Below, piece by piece: positions 51,420 to 61,559 of a DNA stretch of 64,000 nt (position 1 is the first letter of the stretch; each line of letters begins with the position of its first letter). A program made the position numbers and the translations under genes. Under the pieces are notes generated by a model. It made no database searches, was not told the origin of the DNA, and saw only the letters and a list, made by a program, of their open reading frames with translations. Source of the DNA: Psychrobacillus sp044762745 (lineage in GTDB: Bacteria > Bacillota > Bacilli > Bacillales_A > Planococcaceae); contig NZ_JBIWEX010000004.1 in the NCBI RefSeq assembly GCF_044762745.1, positions 161,178 to 225,177 of the forward strand, written 5' to 3'.

Positions 51420-53575
51420 TAGCCTTCTACTTCCTCATAACCTAATCGTTTATACACTTCTTCAATCACTTTTTGCGCTGCAACTGGAATAACTGTACCA
51501 GGTCCAAAAATAGCGGAAGCTCCGTTTTCGCGTAAAAATGCGTAATCTTGCGCAGGAATAACACCGCCTACGACGATTAAAATATCTTCTCGACCTAGCT
51601 TTGCAAGCTCTTCACGTAAAGCAGGAACAAGCGTCATATGGCCAGCCGCTAATGAACTTACCCCCACAACATGGACATCATTTTCCACTGCTTGTTGCGC
51701 AGTTTCTGCCGGCGTTTGAAATAAAGGACTAATATCGACATCAAATCCTAAATCGGCAAATGCTGTTGCTATCACTTTCGCACCACGATCATGTCCATCT
51801 TGACCCATTTTGGCGATTAAAATACGTGGTCGTCTTCCTTCGTTTTCCCGGAAGTCTTCCGCCATTTGTTTGACTGCTTCGATTTCTTCTGCATCACTAA
51901 AGTTTGCACTATACACACCACTCACGGAACGAATCACCGCCTTATGTCTTCCTGCGACGTATTCAATCGCATCTGAGATTTCTCCAATTGTTGCACGTTT
52001 TCTTGCTGCGTCTACAGCAGCGGTAAGTAGATTCACATTTCCTGTTTTCGCAGCTTCTGTTAATGCAGCAAGTGCTGCTTGTACAGCTTGTTCGTCTCTA
52101 TTTGCTTTTACTTCCGTTATGCGTTCTATTTGTTTTTGGCGCACAACAGTATTATCGATATTCAAAATATCAATCGCATCTTCTTGTCCTAGTCGATATT
52201 TATTGACCCCTATAATAATTTCTTTCGAAGAGTCGATTTGGGCTTGTTTTTTCGCAGCTGCTTCTTCGATCTTCATCTTCGGTAAGCCTGTTTCAATCGC
52301 TTTTGCCATTCCACCAAGTTCTTCGATTTCTTCAATCAGCTTCCAAGCTTTTTCCATTAGTTCGTTTGTCAAAGTTTCCACATAATACGAACCACCCCAT
52401 GGATCGATGACGCACGTCATATTCGTTTCTTCTTGCAAAAACAGCTGTGTATTACGGGCAATTCGAGCGGAAAAGTCTGTCGGGAGTGCGATTGCTTCGT
52501 CGAGTGCATTCGTATGAAGAGATTGCGTATGCCCCATTGCAGCTGCGTTTGCTTCCACTAACGTTCTCGTTACATTATTAAATGGATCTTGCTCGGTTAA
52601 ACTCCAACCAGATGTTTGAGAATGTGTACGCAATGCCAATGTTTTTGGATTTTTCGGATCGAAGCTTGCCATCATTTGTGCCCATATTCTACGTGCAGCG
52701 CGCATTTTCGCCACTTCCATAAAATAGTTCATACCGATTGCCCAGAAGAATGAAAGCCTAGGTGCGAATGAATCTATTTCAATGCCTGCTTTTAAACCTG
52801 TTCGTACATACTCAAGGCCGTCCGCTAACGTATAAGCGAGCTCAATGTCCGCAGTGGCACCTGCTTCTTGCATATGATAACCAGATATCGAAATCGAGTT
52901 AAACTTCGGCATATACTTTGCGGTATATGCAAAAATATCCGCAATAATTTTCATCGACATATCTGGTGTGTAAATATACGTATTTCGTACCATATATTCT
53001 TTTAAAATATCATTTTGAATCGTCCCAGCAAGCTGCTCCGGCGTTACCCCTTGTTCTTCTGCAGTTACAATATAAAACGCTAAAATCGGTAAAACGGCAC
53101 CATTCATCGTCATCGAAACAGACATTTGATCGAGTGGAATACCACTAAATAGAATTTTCATATCTTCCACAGAATCTATGGCAACTCCCGCTTTTCCAAC
53201 GTCTCCTGTTACTCGTTCATGATCCGAATCGTACCCCCGGTGAGTAGGTAAATCGAATGCTACCGATAAACCTTTTTGTCCCATCGCTAAGTTTCTTCTA
53301 TAAAAGGCATTACTTTCTTCTGCTGTTGAAAATCCTGCATATTGGCGGACTGTCCAAGGTTTCGCAACATACATCGTTGGATATGGTCCACGTGTATTTG
53401 GTGCGATTCCTGGTAAGTCATTTAAATGTTGCACATTGCTTCGGTCGGATTCTTCATATACTTTTTTTAACTCGATTCCTTCATTTGTTAGAAATGAAGC
53501 GACTTTCTCTTGACTATCCGTTGCTTTTTCTACTAGTTTTTCGATGGAAACAGCTGAATAATTAGGCGTTGACAT
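51419..53575 (-). CDS. mutB: methylmalonyl-CoA mutase large subunit
   Basis: About 718 aa from an ATG at 53575 with GGGAGGATTC upstream. The catalytic (beta/alpha)8 barrel has DLPTHRGYDSDHERVTGDVG and TMNGAVLPILAFYIVTAEEQ; the C-terminal B12-binding domain has MGQDGHDRGAKVIATAFADL (DxHxxG) and VVGGVIPAQDYAFL. It converts (2R)-methylmalonyl-CoA to succinyl-CoA. The start overlaps the small subunit stop by 14 bases, and the stop overlaps meaB. Together with the carboxylase and epimerase genes it completes propionyl-CoA assimilation. Confidence 0.96.
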   Translation of the reverse strand: MSTPNYSAVSIEKLVEKATDSQEKVASFLTNEGIELKKVYEESDRSNVQHLNDLPGIAPNTRGPYPTMYVAKPWTVRQYAGFSTAEESNAFYRRNLAMGQKGLSVAFDLPTHRGYDSDHERVTGDVGKAGVAIDSVEDMKILFSGIPLDQMSVSMTMNGAVLPILAFYIVTAEEQGVTPEQLAGTIQNDILKEYMVRNTYIYTPDMSMKIIADIFAYTAKYMPKFNSISISGYHMQEAGATADIELAYTLADGLEYVRTGLKAGIEIDSFAPRLSFFWAIGMNYFMEVAKMRAARRIWAQMMASFDPKNPKTLALRTHSQTSGWSLTEQDPFNNVTRTLVEANAAAMGHTQSLHTNALDEAIALPTDFSARIARNTQLFLQEETNMTCVIDPWGGSYYVETLTNELMEKAWKLIEEIEELGGMAKAIETGLPKMKIEEAAAKKQAQIDSSKEIIIGVNKYRLGQEDAIDILNIDNTVVRQKQIERITEVKANRDEQAVQAALAALTEAAKTGNVNLLTAAVDAARKRATIGEISDAIEYVAGRHKAVIRSVSGVYSANFSDAEEIEAVKQMAEDFRENEGRRPRILIAKMGQDGHDRGAKVIATAFADLGFDVDISPLFQTPAETAQQAVENDVHVVGVSSLAAGHMTLVPALREELAKLGREDILIVVGGVIPAQDYAFLRENGASAIFGPGTVIPVAAQKVIEEVYKRLGYEEVEG

Positions 53576-55211
53576 TTGAATCCTCCCTTTTTGCAAGTGC
53601 GAGTAATTGTTGTCCTTTTTCAAGCAGTGATTGACCGGCAAAAACACGTCCGGATAGTCCAGCTTCTAACCAATCTTCGTACTCCTCAAATTTCCCTACT
53701 ACATCCATTGGAACAGACAATTGTTCATTTAAAATTGCGGGTACTAAACCTGCTGTCTGTTCATCGCTTCCGACAAAGATGACATAGGCAATACGATGTT
53801 CGTCTATCCACTTTTGCAAATCGAATGGTTTTAAGTTTTCCGGTGCTACGACTGGAGAAATTCCTAACGCGATTAAATATCCACTAACAAAATCCATCCG
53901 CGCCTTATATTCTTTTAATAGACCATAAGGAACAATAGCTGTATTCAATGGATTTTGTTGGAATGCTTTTCGAAGCTGCTCAAAAGGCGAGGCAAGCCGT
54001 TTGTATTCTGTCTGTTGTATGAAACCAGGTATTAGATCATCCGGATTTGCATAAGTATTCGTGCCAATTAACGACTTTTTACGAGTTGAAAGTAAAGCAA
54101 GCTGCTGCTCCCATTTTTCATTTGCTCGGTCTAAAAGTTTCGTTTGTCTATCTTCTATTGTTTCTTCCTTCATTAACTCTAAAAAATACGCCCATGCTTT
54201 TTCGACAAGTTCTTTCGTTAAACTCTCTACAAAATAAGAACCACCTGCCGCATCGACTACGCGCTGAATATGGGTTTCTTCTTTTAGTACGAGCTGCATA
54301 TTACGGGCAATACGATTCGATGTTGGTGTAACTCCTGTTAAATAATCATGTGGGTACGTCGTCACGCTGTCCGCTCCCCCAAGTACTGCAGCAAGCGCAC
54401 TATTTCCCGCACGAAGAATATTAACATGCGGATCTAATATAGAAAAAGATCGTAAGGAAGTTTCCACATGTACAGGAATTGCTTCTATATCGTGATGTCC
54501 ATATCCTTCGCCAAAAGCTTGCCAAAGTATACGGAAAGCACGAATTTTCGCTATTTCCATAAAGAAATGTGTATCCACAGAAAACTGAATAAATGCTTTT
54601 TGAACAAGCTCCCCTATGCTTGTTTGCCGAGCAAGTGCATCTGCTTGTACAAGAACGCTTGCTAGTTCACTAACAGCATCTCCTCCTGCTTGATGGATGT
54701 TAGAGCCATTTAAGAAATACGTTCGAACGTTTGGAATATGAATGTCCTCTGCTCCTTTCACGAGTCCCTTTAGGACAGTGAAAGGCTTCATAAAAGATGG
54801 ATTATTCGTTACGTCTAAAATAGCTGCATGTTCTGCTAATAGTGTTTTCCATTCTTCTATTTGAACCGCATTCCATACATGTTCTTTTTCTACCTTATAA
54901 TGAATGACATTATTCCCTCTTCCAAGCGATTCTTTAATATTCGCTAATACTTCCTCACTTGTAGCACCTTCTGCAAGTTGTGCGATAGACCACTCGGAAG
55001 AACTTTTTGCTTGTCGTACAATATCCGTTTGTGAAGCAGGTATATATGCCGCATCAGCTATTGAATAAAGCGGTTTCAAAATGATATCCTCTAATGTTTT
55101 TGTAGAAAGTGAATCTAGTGTTTTCCCCTTTAATGATTTAAGTGCTACTTGCTCCCAATCTGAAATCGAAGCTGCTTTAAATGTTGTTTGTTTCATTTTT
55201 TCTATTGTCAT
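53562..55211 (-). CDS. mutA: methylmalonyl-CoA mutase small subunit
   Basis: 549 aa, shorter and catalytically inactive partner of MutB. It shows RILWQAFGEGYGHHDIEAIP, DAAGGSYFVESLTKELVEKA and a degenerate B12-like C-terminal domain that lacks the DxHxxG motif (only FVGSDEQTAGL remains). It forms a heterodimer with the large subunit. First gene of the mutA-mutB-meaB operon. GGGGGAAGCGAGAG lies upstream of the ATG; the spacing is long, so a start five codons later is possible. Confidence 0.93.
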   Translation of the reverse strand: MTIEKMKQTTFKAASISDWEQVALKSLKGKTLDSLSTKTLEDIILKPLYSIADAAYIPASQTDIVRQAKSSSEWSIAQLAEGATSEEVLANIKESLGRGNNVIHYKVEKEHVWNAVQIEEWKTLLAEHAAILDVTNNPSFMKPFTVLKGLVKGAEDIHIPNVRTYFLNGSNIHQAGGDAVSELASVLVQADALARQTSIGELVQKAFIQFSVDTHFFMEIAKIRAFRILWQAFGEGYGHHDIEAIPVHVETSLRSFSILDPHVNILRAGNSALAAVLGGADSVTTYPHDYLTGVTPTSNRIARNMQLVLKEETHIQRVVDAAGGSYFVESLTKELVEKAWAYFLELMKEETIEDRQTKLLDRANEKWEQQLALLSTRKKSLIGTNTYANPDDLIPGFIQQTEYKRLASPFEQLRKAFQQNPLNTAIVPYGLLKEYKARMDFVSGYLIALGISPVVAPENLKPFDLQKWIDEHRIAYVIFVGSDEQTAGLVPAILNEQLSVPMDVVGKFEEYEDWLEAGLSGRVFAGQSLLEKGQQLLALAKREDSNVNA

Positions 55212-55365
55212 ATGAACGCTCTCGCTTCCCCCTTTGTTTCATCCTTGTATACTTTCATTTTACATGAGTACAGTAATGGAAGAAAGAAGAATTGTGTGTG
55301 CACATATGAATCATGGATAAGCATATATTTTGTAAACATCTTTTTTATACTGGAGGACGTTAAAA

Positions 55366-56058
55366 TTGAGCGTACTAATTCTTGGTGGATTACTTTTTTT
55401 CAGTGTAAGTGTTGGAGGCGGTCTTGCTTGGCTAGTATCTAAAATATTTCATCGTTCCCATGAAAGATTAGCATTATTATGTGGTGGTTTTTTAGTAGGA
55501 CTACTCGTACTTGATATTATTCCATCTGCGATAGGGCTACACAAATCACCTGGAATAATACTTGGTGTGTTCATAGGATTCATCTTTCTACTGTTGATAG
55601 ACAGCTTGTTTTTTTCCACAAGCATTCATAAATCATCCGTCTATTTTCTCACAATTGCCTTGTTCATACATACGATTCCATTAAGCTTGACAATCGGAAA
55701 TTTACTAGGGGAGTCTACAGTTGCTCTTTCTCTTACGACATCCACGCTTCTTCATCATCTTCCGGAAGGATTCGCTCTCACTTCCGCATTTCTTTCACAA
55801 GGTAATAAACTAGGTGGATTATTTCTTAGTTTCATTGGTCTTTCTTTCTGCTTTAGTGCATTTATTTGGATTGGGCATCATGTCATACCCAGCGAAAAAG
55901 TACAAAGTGTTCTTTTAGGAGTAACGATCGGATTGCTTGCCATTACAAGTGTAAAAGAATTTATCCTACACAATATGCGCGTTGTCCCTTTTCGTCAGTT
56001 TGTAGCGTTTATCGTATCGGGTTATCTTTTAAGTTTAGCCTTTCATGTGATGTTTTGA
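55366..56058 (+). CDS. ZIP-type metal transporter-like membrane protein
   Basis: 230 aa with about eight hydrophobic segments. The HHLPEGFALTSAF motif resembles the HNxPEG signature of ZIP transporters, and IPLSLTIGNL and GHHVIPSEK fit. It likely moves divalent metals, possibly zinc. The start is a TTG with GGAGG eight bases upstream. Divergent from mutA; no regulator is adjacent. Confidence 0.75.
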   Translation: MSVLILGGLLFFSVSVGGGLAWLVSKIFHRSHERLALLCGGFLVGLLVLDIIPSAIGLHKSPGIILGVFIGFIFLLLIDSLFFSTSIHKSSVYFLTIALFIHTIPLSLTIGNLLGESTVALSLTTSTLLHHLPEGFALTSAFLSQGNKLGGLFLSFIGLSFCFSAFIWIGHHVIPSEKVQSVLLGVTIGLLAITSVKEFILHNMRVVPFRQFVAFIVSGYLLSLAFHVMF

Positions 56059-56125
56059 AAAGATTTGGAGATTACTATATACTGGTAGTTATAATAGAAT
56101 GACCGTCAAAAGGAGTGACATATAA

Positions 56126-56746
56126 ATGGATATCACGATTACAAGAGCTTTACGCGAATTAAAGACACTCGATGCACGTATTATTAAGAAGATTAATGAA
56201 ACAACTTTTGCCACATCAAAAAAACCAAAAGAAAATATAGCAGGCTTCAAAACAGTCACTGAGTTCGAAAATAAAGCTAAAGAAAACATTCAATCGATAC
56301 AAGATTTGATGAATCGTAGAAAACAAATCAAAACAGCGATCGTTGAATCGAACGCGAAAACAATTGTAGAAGTTGCTGGAGTAAAGATGACAGTCGCTGA
56401 CGCAATCGAACGTAAAAACTTTATCGAAATCGAAAAGACACTCCTCCGAAAAATGAACAGTGATTACGGTCAAGCTCAAGTAAGAGTAGAACAACAAAAC
56501 GAGCTAGCTCAGGATAGACTGGACACACAACTAAATAATATGATTTCCAAAGATGGCAAAACGGACTTAACGGCTGTAGAAGGTTATAAAAAGCTTTTTT
56601 GGGAATCGGAAGAAACGAAGCTAATTGACCCTGTCCATGTTAATGATGTTGCGACAAAAATGACGCAAGATATCGAGACTTTTGAAGACGATGTCGATGT
56701 AGCATTAAGCGAAATCAATGCACGAACGTTCATCTCTATTAGCTAA
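56126..56746 (+). CDS. conserved hypothetical protein, coiled-coil rich
   Basis: 206 aa, soluble. It has a helical N-terminus DITITRALRELKTLDARIIK, a central segment IQSIQDLMNRRKQIKTAIVE, and long helices with NELAQDRLDTQLNNMI. The ATG has AAAGGAGTGACA upstream. The composition suggests an elongated helical protein; similar proteins occur in phages and Bacilli, but I do not recognise a defined family. No phage genes flank it. Confidence 0.6.
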   Translation: MDITITRALRELKTLDARIIKKINETTFATSKKPKENIAGFKTVTEFENKAKENIQSIQDLMNRRKQIKTAIVESNAKTIVEVAGVKMTVADAIERKNFIEIEKTLLRKMNSDYGQAQVRVEQQNELAQDRLDTQLNNMISKDGKTDLTAVEGYKKLFWESEETKLIDPVHVNDVATKMTQDIETFEDDVDVALSEINARTFISIS

Positions 56747-56798
56747 CCTTCTCTTTACAACTTGCTGTTCTAGCGAAAAAGAAGAAAGTTTCCCCGAA

Positions 56799-56821
56799 GC
56801 AGGGTCTGGGTCAAACCCTGC
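56799..56821. repeat. short hairpin GCAGGGT/ACCCTGC
   Basis: 7-bp perfect stem with a nine-base loop about 50 bases after the stop of the hypothetical gene, with no T-run. A possible weak terminator. Confidence 0.35.
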
Positions 56822-57008
56822 ATCCAACGCATTTTAGTGGAAGGTAAAAAAGCTTAAAGCTTAACCCTTAAACTTAAAAAGTGAACATTTAAAGCTCTTA
56901 AGTCTTAACATTCAATAATCAAATTTAAACAATCTTTCAAATCTCGGATCATAAAGGTGCATAGGATTTGAAACTTCCTTTCTTCCCCTCCGAGCAGCTA
57001 CGACAGCA

Positions 57009-57042
57009 CAAAAAGAGTGATCCACTTGGGTCACTCTTTTTG
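57009..57042 (-). terminator. terminator at the TPR gene stop
   Basis: CAAAAAGAGTGA/TCACTCTTTTTG, 12-bp stem. It includes the last codons and stop of the TPR gene. Confidence 0.85.
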
Positions 57043-57957
57043 TTTATCATCATACTCAGGATGATTATGTCGGGCACAACCAAATAAGTAACATCCTGTC
57101 ATGATGAATGTATCAAATTCCATAGTAGGAATGTGACCAGACGAGATTCCATTAATCATTTGTTCGTATTCTACTTTTTCATTTAGTAATTCATTTATAT
57201 GCGCTTGTTTGTCACTTTCTAACCAATCATCATCACATTCTTCTTCAATCGCTTCCTTGATTTCATCTAGTTTTTGATTGATCGCTTCATTCAATATTTC
57301 ACGAGCACGAGTCGAATCATTTAGCTGAAGTAGTGAATATACATATCGACTAACCCAATTAGGCTGCTTCCAATAGGTTTTCCACCCTTTTTCAAACCAT
57401 TTGATAGCTTCTTGATATCTACCCAACTCTACATATAAATCAGCTACTTCTACATCCCCGACAAACTTATCGTTGTTCTCCGAAAACTCACCAAGTTTAA
57501 TTATTGCCTCGTTTGAATCCCCTAATTCAATTAAACATTTTACATGACTATACATTGCATTATCAGACTTCTCTGAAGCCATCAGAAAATATTTGGAAGC
57601 TTCTTTCAAGTTTCCTATATGGTAGTTTGCAATCGCTAAATTATTATAAGCAGTTTTAGTTGGGTGAATGCTAATTGAATTACTCAGTACACCTTTTGCA
57701 GATGACCACTTTTCTTTTCTAATATAAATCTCACCTAACAAATTATAAGGCATATGGGAGGATGGTTTCATAATTATGGTTTCTTCCAATAAACTCATCG
57801 CTTTTGTATCTTCCTCTTCTTCATAACAATACATCCACGCAAGATTAGTCAAAGACTGTACATCTCTTGATTTATCTACTGCTTTTTGAAATAACTTTAA
57901 AGCATCTTCATATCTATTATTTTCAAGCAATTCAATAGCTTGCTGATTAATACTCAA
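57031..57957 (-). CDS. tetratricopeptide repeat protein
   Basis: 308 aa with about five TPR-type helices: AIELLENNRYEDALKLFQKA, NLLGEIYIRKEKWSSAKGVL, LAIANYHIGNLKEASKYFLM, DLYVELGRYQEAIKWFEKGW. The C-terminus ends in CYLFGCARHNHPEYDDK, with clustered Cys/His. No signal peptide. Likely a scaffold protein; partner unknown. GGAGG precedes the start. Confidence 0.8.
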   Translation of the reverse strand: MSINQQAIELLENNRYEDALKLFQKAVDKSRDVQSLTNLAWMYCYEEEEDTKAMSLLEETIIMKPSSHMPYNLLGEIYIRKEKWSSAKGVLSNSISIHPTKTAYNNLAIANYHIGNLKEASKYFLMASEKSDNAMYSHVKCLIELGDSNEAIIKLGEFSENNDKFVGDVEVADLYVELGRYQEAIKWFEKGWKTYWKQPNWVSRYVYSLLQLNDSTRAREILNEAINQKLDEIKEAIEEECDDDWLESDKQAHINELLNEKVEYEQMINGISSGHIPTMEFDTFIMTGCYLFGCARHNHPEYDDKQKE

Positions 57958-57982
57958 TTATTTTCCTCCTATTCAGTTTACA

Positions 57983-58290
57983 TTATTGATCTAACGCCTT
58001 TATACTTTTTCGATAATTGATCAAAATTTGAAGGAATTTATAAAACCAATATAATAATCCGAGAAATAGTAACGATCTTATCACTCCATCAAAACTCGAA
58101 GAAATGAAAGGCTCATTTTTGAATAACATATTGGTGTAGAAAGAAAAGGATAAAATGAAGACGATATATATACTTATACAGAGATTCATCCTAAAAGCAC
58201 GTTTAATCGATTGTCGTTGTTCTTGTTTATCATACGAAAACGAGGTACCACTTCTTCGTCTTCATAATACTTTGCCCAAATGGAATAATT
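57983..58290 (-). pseudogene. frameshifted two-helix membrane protein
   Basis: The 68-codon frame beginning at an ATG at 58189 has two hydrophobic helices (IYIVFILSFSFYTNMLF and LLFLGLLYWFYKFLQIL). It stays open upstream (SYDKQEQRQSIKRAFRM) to a stop, while another frame reads WAKYYEDEEVVPRFR. The two join with a frame change near 58240, suggesting a damaged larger protein, perhaps of the DUF2812 type (uncertain). Confidence 0.45.
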
Positions 58291-58596
58291 TAATAATGTT
58301 ATGTTAGAAGAATATTTAAGCTTTCAGCCCAGTACTTTTTCATCAATGATAGTCTCACTCGAAACGCAATACCTTATCATAATACTTTTAAACGTTTCAT
58401 TTCTACACGCACCATTATTTCCTAGATCCATTATTTCATAAATTTTTTCCCTTTTTCGTAAATAAATCGTACAAGAGCTTAGTGTGATTCTACCATTTGT
58501 CATACCTTGACACAAAACTGCAAACGCTAGTAAAAATATTTTCTAACCTCTTTGCATAGAATAAAAGACTTGTCCCAGTAAGAAAGGAGAGTTACT
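58291..58596. other. intergenic region without a recognised gene
   Basis: A 63-codon minus-strand frame (58324-58515) exists but has no convincing ribosome site or family match, so I do not call it. The region probably contains the promoter of the next + strand gene. Confidence 0.4.
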
Positions 58597-59187
58597 TTGG
58601 CAGAAAATTCGAAGGACCCTTTTTACCAACAATGGTGGTTTATTATATTAATCATTGTTTTAGCAGTAGGGATTATTGAAAATGTATTTGATGATAGCAC
58701 CCAAGCTAGAATGGAAAGAGCAGACGCAATCACATCTGCTTTTCAAGAAGAGGCTGTAAAGGAAGAAATAGTAGAGAACAAGCCGACCCCTGATGTAATT
58801 GCAGCTCAATTAATCAAAAAAAGATTTGGATCAACAAAGGAAGAAAAAGAAAATACAATCGTCTCTGCTGAATATGAAAATGGTGTCGTGGAAGTTATTA
58901 TATCGGCAAACAAAATTTCAACAGCTAAAACACTCAAACATGCTTCGTTGACTACTGCTTTTGATTATTTGAAATCGATGAAATCTCACCCAAATGTAAC
59001 ACAGGCGACCTACATCGTCCAAGCACCACTCACAGACCCATTCGGCAATGTAAAAACTGGAGACGTGATGATAGTACTAATGAGCAGAGAAACATTAGAA
59101 AAGATAAACTTTCAACATTTCAAAGCGGGCAATATTCACACAGTTGCCGATAGCTACTGGGAGCACCCTGCCCTCACTGATAAGTAA
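58597..59187 (+). CDS. membrane-anchored hypothetical protein
   Basis: 196 aa from a TTG with AAGGAGAG upstream. One N-terminal membrane helix (WWFIILIIVLAVGIIENVF) followed by an acidic, soluble domain of about 160 aa with VIISANKISTAKTLKHASLT and YIVQAPLTDPFGNVKTGDVM. The soluble part would be outside or inside depending on topology. No family recognised. Confidence 0.65.
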   Translation: MAENSKDPFYQQWWFIILIIVLAVGIIENVFDDSTQARMERADAITSAFQEEAVKEEIVENKPTPDVIAAQLIKKRFGSTKEEKENTIVSAEYENGVVEVIISANKISTAKTLKHASLTTAFDYLKSMKSHPNVTQATYIVQAPLTDPFGNVKTGDVMIVLMSRETLEKINFQHFKAGNIHTVADSYWEHPALTDK

Positions 59188-59224
59188 AAAAAGGATGTGG
59201 TCATATACACATCCTTTTTTTCAA
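59186..59224 (+). terminator. terminator after the membrane-anchored protein
   Basis: AAAAAGGATGTG/CACATCCTTTTT hairpin with a long T-run. It also faces the stop of the UbiB-type kinase. Confidence 0.85.
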
Positions 59225-59243
59225 ACTTTATGATGGATGACTA

Positions 59244-61235
59244 CTAACCCCTCTTCATTAACCGTATTGCTTGAATCGATAAACGCACAAGTAAAACTGC
59301 ACATAAAAATAATCCAACATATGCAGCAGTATTTAAATACACAGCGTATGGTGCATTGATAAATTGCGCTATCGCTAAAAGGGCTACCGAAATAAAACCA
59401 AACGTTATACCGGCAAGTAACAACACGAAACGGGAAAACAATTGGGTAATAAACATTGCATTTTGCTTATTGGAAAATACATCATGATGCAAAATGATCT
59501 TTCCGCTTTCTACCCGCTGGATAAGCTTATCGACACGTCTGGGTATTTTACGAAGCGCTGGTAACCATAATGCCAACTCTTCTTCCAACCGCTCTTTTGT
59601 CACAAACGGTTCTTTAAACGGTCTTTTCAACATGGATGTTATATAATGTTTGGAGAACTCTTTGGCTTCTTGAAATAAATTAAAATCATCCTTGATTAGA
59701 CGTAATGTTCCATCTAGCGTGATAATAGAGCGTAATGCAATACTGACCGATGGATAGAATAATAAACCAAAATCTCGAACAACTTCAAAAAAAGAATGGA
59801 TTAACTCATCCGTTTGAATCCGTGGTACATATGAGATACGTAGCAAAATCTGAGCCATCTCCTGCTCCATTTTCACACGGTCTATATGTTCATGCTCTTC
59901 TACAAGTAACGTAATAGCATCATATAATATATTCGCATCATTTTGCTGAATTCCCATGAGGAATAATTTAAGTCCCTCTTGCTGAGGTCCAGCTAAACGA
60001 CCAACTGCCCCAAAATCTAATAAGATGGGAGTTCCATCTTGCTCATCAATATATATATTTCCTGGATGCGGATCCGCATGAAAAATACCTGAAAACAACA
60101 TTTGTTCGAAAAAAGAAAAAAGCACTGTACGAGCGAATTCTTCCCTATCTACTTGTAAAGATGCAAACAATGCTTTCCCACTTGCAACACTTTTACCATG
60201 TATAAATTCAGAAACGATTAGTTGATGATTGCTATATTCTTCATAAACATGGGGTATTTTCATTTGATAAGGGCTATTTCTCAGCGTTGTCGCCACTTGC
60301 ATTGTATTACGCATTTCAATATCAAAATTTACTTCTTCGCGCAAACTAGTTGCAAATCCAACTGCCAATTCTCGAAAACCTAAATTCTCTGCCCAAGTGG
60401 ATTTATCCGATACCCATCTTGCGAACTCTACTAAAATCGTTAAATCATCTCTCATCATATCTTTTACGTCAGGTCGCAATAATTTGACAGCCACTTCTTC
60501 GTTATTCTTTCGCAATGTTGCTTTATGTACTTGTCCAATAGACGCAGCAGCGATCGGTGCCATTTCAAACTGCAAAAACACATCATCCATTTTATACGGT
60601 AGCGCTTTTTCTAAAATATGCTTTACTTGCTCTTCCGATAAGGGTTTCACATTTTGTTGCAGTGTTCCTAACTCTTGAACAAATGCCGTCGGAAATAAAT
60701 CATTACGAGTAGACAACACTTGACCAAATTTGATAAAAATACCACCTGACTCCTCGAGTGTGTCTCGAAAAGCAATCGCTAATTCATGCTCATTTTCCCG
60801 GTGGCGCGCATACTTTAACGTACGAGAAATACCGTTTTTCACAGCAATTTGCATGACTTGGCGTAATCTTTTTTGGCTTCTCCACTGATTTCGCAAACGT
60901 AAAAAAGGTGACTTATGTCTTGTAATCCTTTCCCCTTTTTCACCAATCGCAAGTGGGTCGAAAAGCTCGAAAAAAAGATAAAGTAACATCGAAATAAGCA
61001 GCATACTCCCAATCCAAATGATTGTCCTAACGTCCATATAGACATACACATCATCTAAATAATCAGTGTAACGTAAGTACGAATACCAATACACAATGGA
61101 AGTAAATGCTACACTCATGAAAACCGACAGAATCCGTTTCATCAAATTTATTTGCGAACCCATCAACCGCCCACTAACATAAAAAATGAACATTGCGATA
61201 ACGAGTATTTGAACGATTATTTTGACATATACCAA
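59244..61235 (-). CDS. ABC1/UbiB-type atypical kinase
   Basis: About 663 aa from a TTG at 61235 with GGGGGTGGG upstream. The KxGQ motif FIKFGQVLSTRNDLFPTAFV (A-loop region), VAVKLLRPDVKDMMRDDLTI, the catalytic HADPHPGNIYI and LLDFGAVGRL identify the ABC1 family. Three N-terminal hydrophobic helices and two C-terminal ones place it in the membrane. UbiB-like proteins support lipid/quinone metabolism; menaquinone work here is a possibility but unproven. Confidence 0.9.
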   Translation of the reverse strand: MVYVKIIVQILVIAMFIFYVSGRLMGSQINLMKRILSVFMSVAFTSIVYWYSYLRYTDYLDDVYVYMDVRTIIWIGSMLLISMLLYLFFELFDPLAIGEKGERITRHKSPFLRLRNQWRSQKRLRQVMQIAVKNGISRTLKYARHRENEHELAIAFRDTLEESGGIFIKFGQVLSTRNDLFPTAFVQELGTLQQNVKPLSEEQVKHILEKALPYKMDDVFLQFEMAPIAAASIGQVHKATLRKNNEEVAVKLLRPDVKDMMRDDLTILVEFARWVSDKSTWAENLGFRELAVGFATSLREEVNFDIEMRNTMQVATTLRNSPYQMKIPHVYEEYSNHQLIVSEFIHGKSVASGKALFASLQVDREEFARTVLFSFFEQMLFSGIFHADPHPGNIYIDEQDGTPILLDFGAVGRLAGPQQEGLKLFLMGIQQNDANILYDAITLLVEEHEHIDRVKMEQEMAQILLRISYVPRIQTDELIHSFFEVVRDFGLLFYPSVSIALRSIITLDGTLRLIKDDFNLFQEAKEFSKHYITSMLKRPFKEPFVTKERLEEELALWLPALRKIPRRVDKLIQRVESGKIILHHDVFSNKQNAMFITQLFSRFVLLLAGITFGFISVALLAIAQFINAPYAVYLNTAAYVGLFLCAVLLVRLSIQAIRLMKRG

Positions 61236-61559
61236 GGACCCACCCCCATTCACTTCTATATGTACCCCAAAATACAACTGACCAATCGCTTTATCTCTTG
61301 TCCCTACATTACAACGTTCTTAAATATCTTTCGGAATAAACGTACTATAAGTTTCCCTCCAAGTATATACTGCAATTCCCCTCAAACCTTCGCCTCCGCA
61401 AAACCGTATATACTTATTTTATCATATTATTAAAAATTCAGATATTTTTCGCGAATGGTATAGAAGATTACTTCTTATTGTTTAAACTGATTCTTAATCC
61501 GTCATCTCCAACGTTCACTATGGAAAATGGAGGTTGCCATTCATCAATAAAGAGGATAA

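Noticed and set aside
51810..52385. 191-codon + strand frame inside mutB
   Set aside because: Antisense to a highly conserved mutase region; Ser/Ala/Ile-rich translation without motifs or start signal.
58324..58515. 63-codon minus-strand frame
   Set aside because: No ribosome site, no recognisable composition or family; probably chance.
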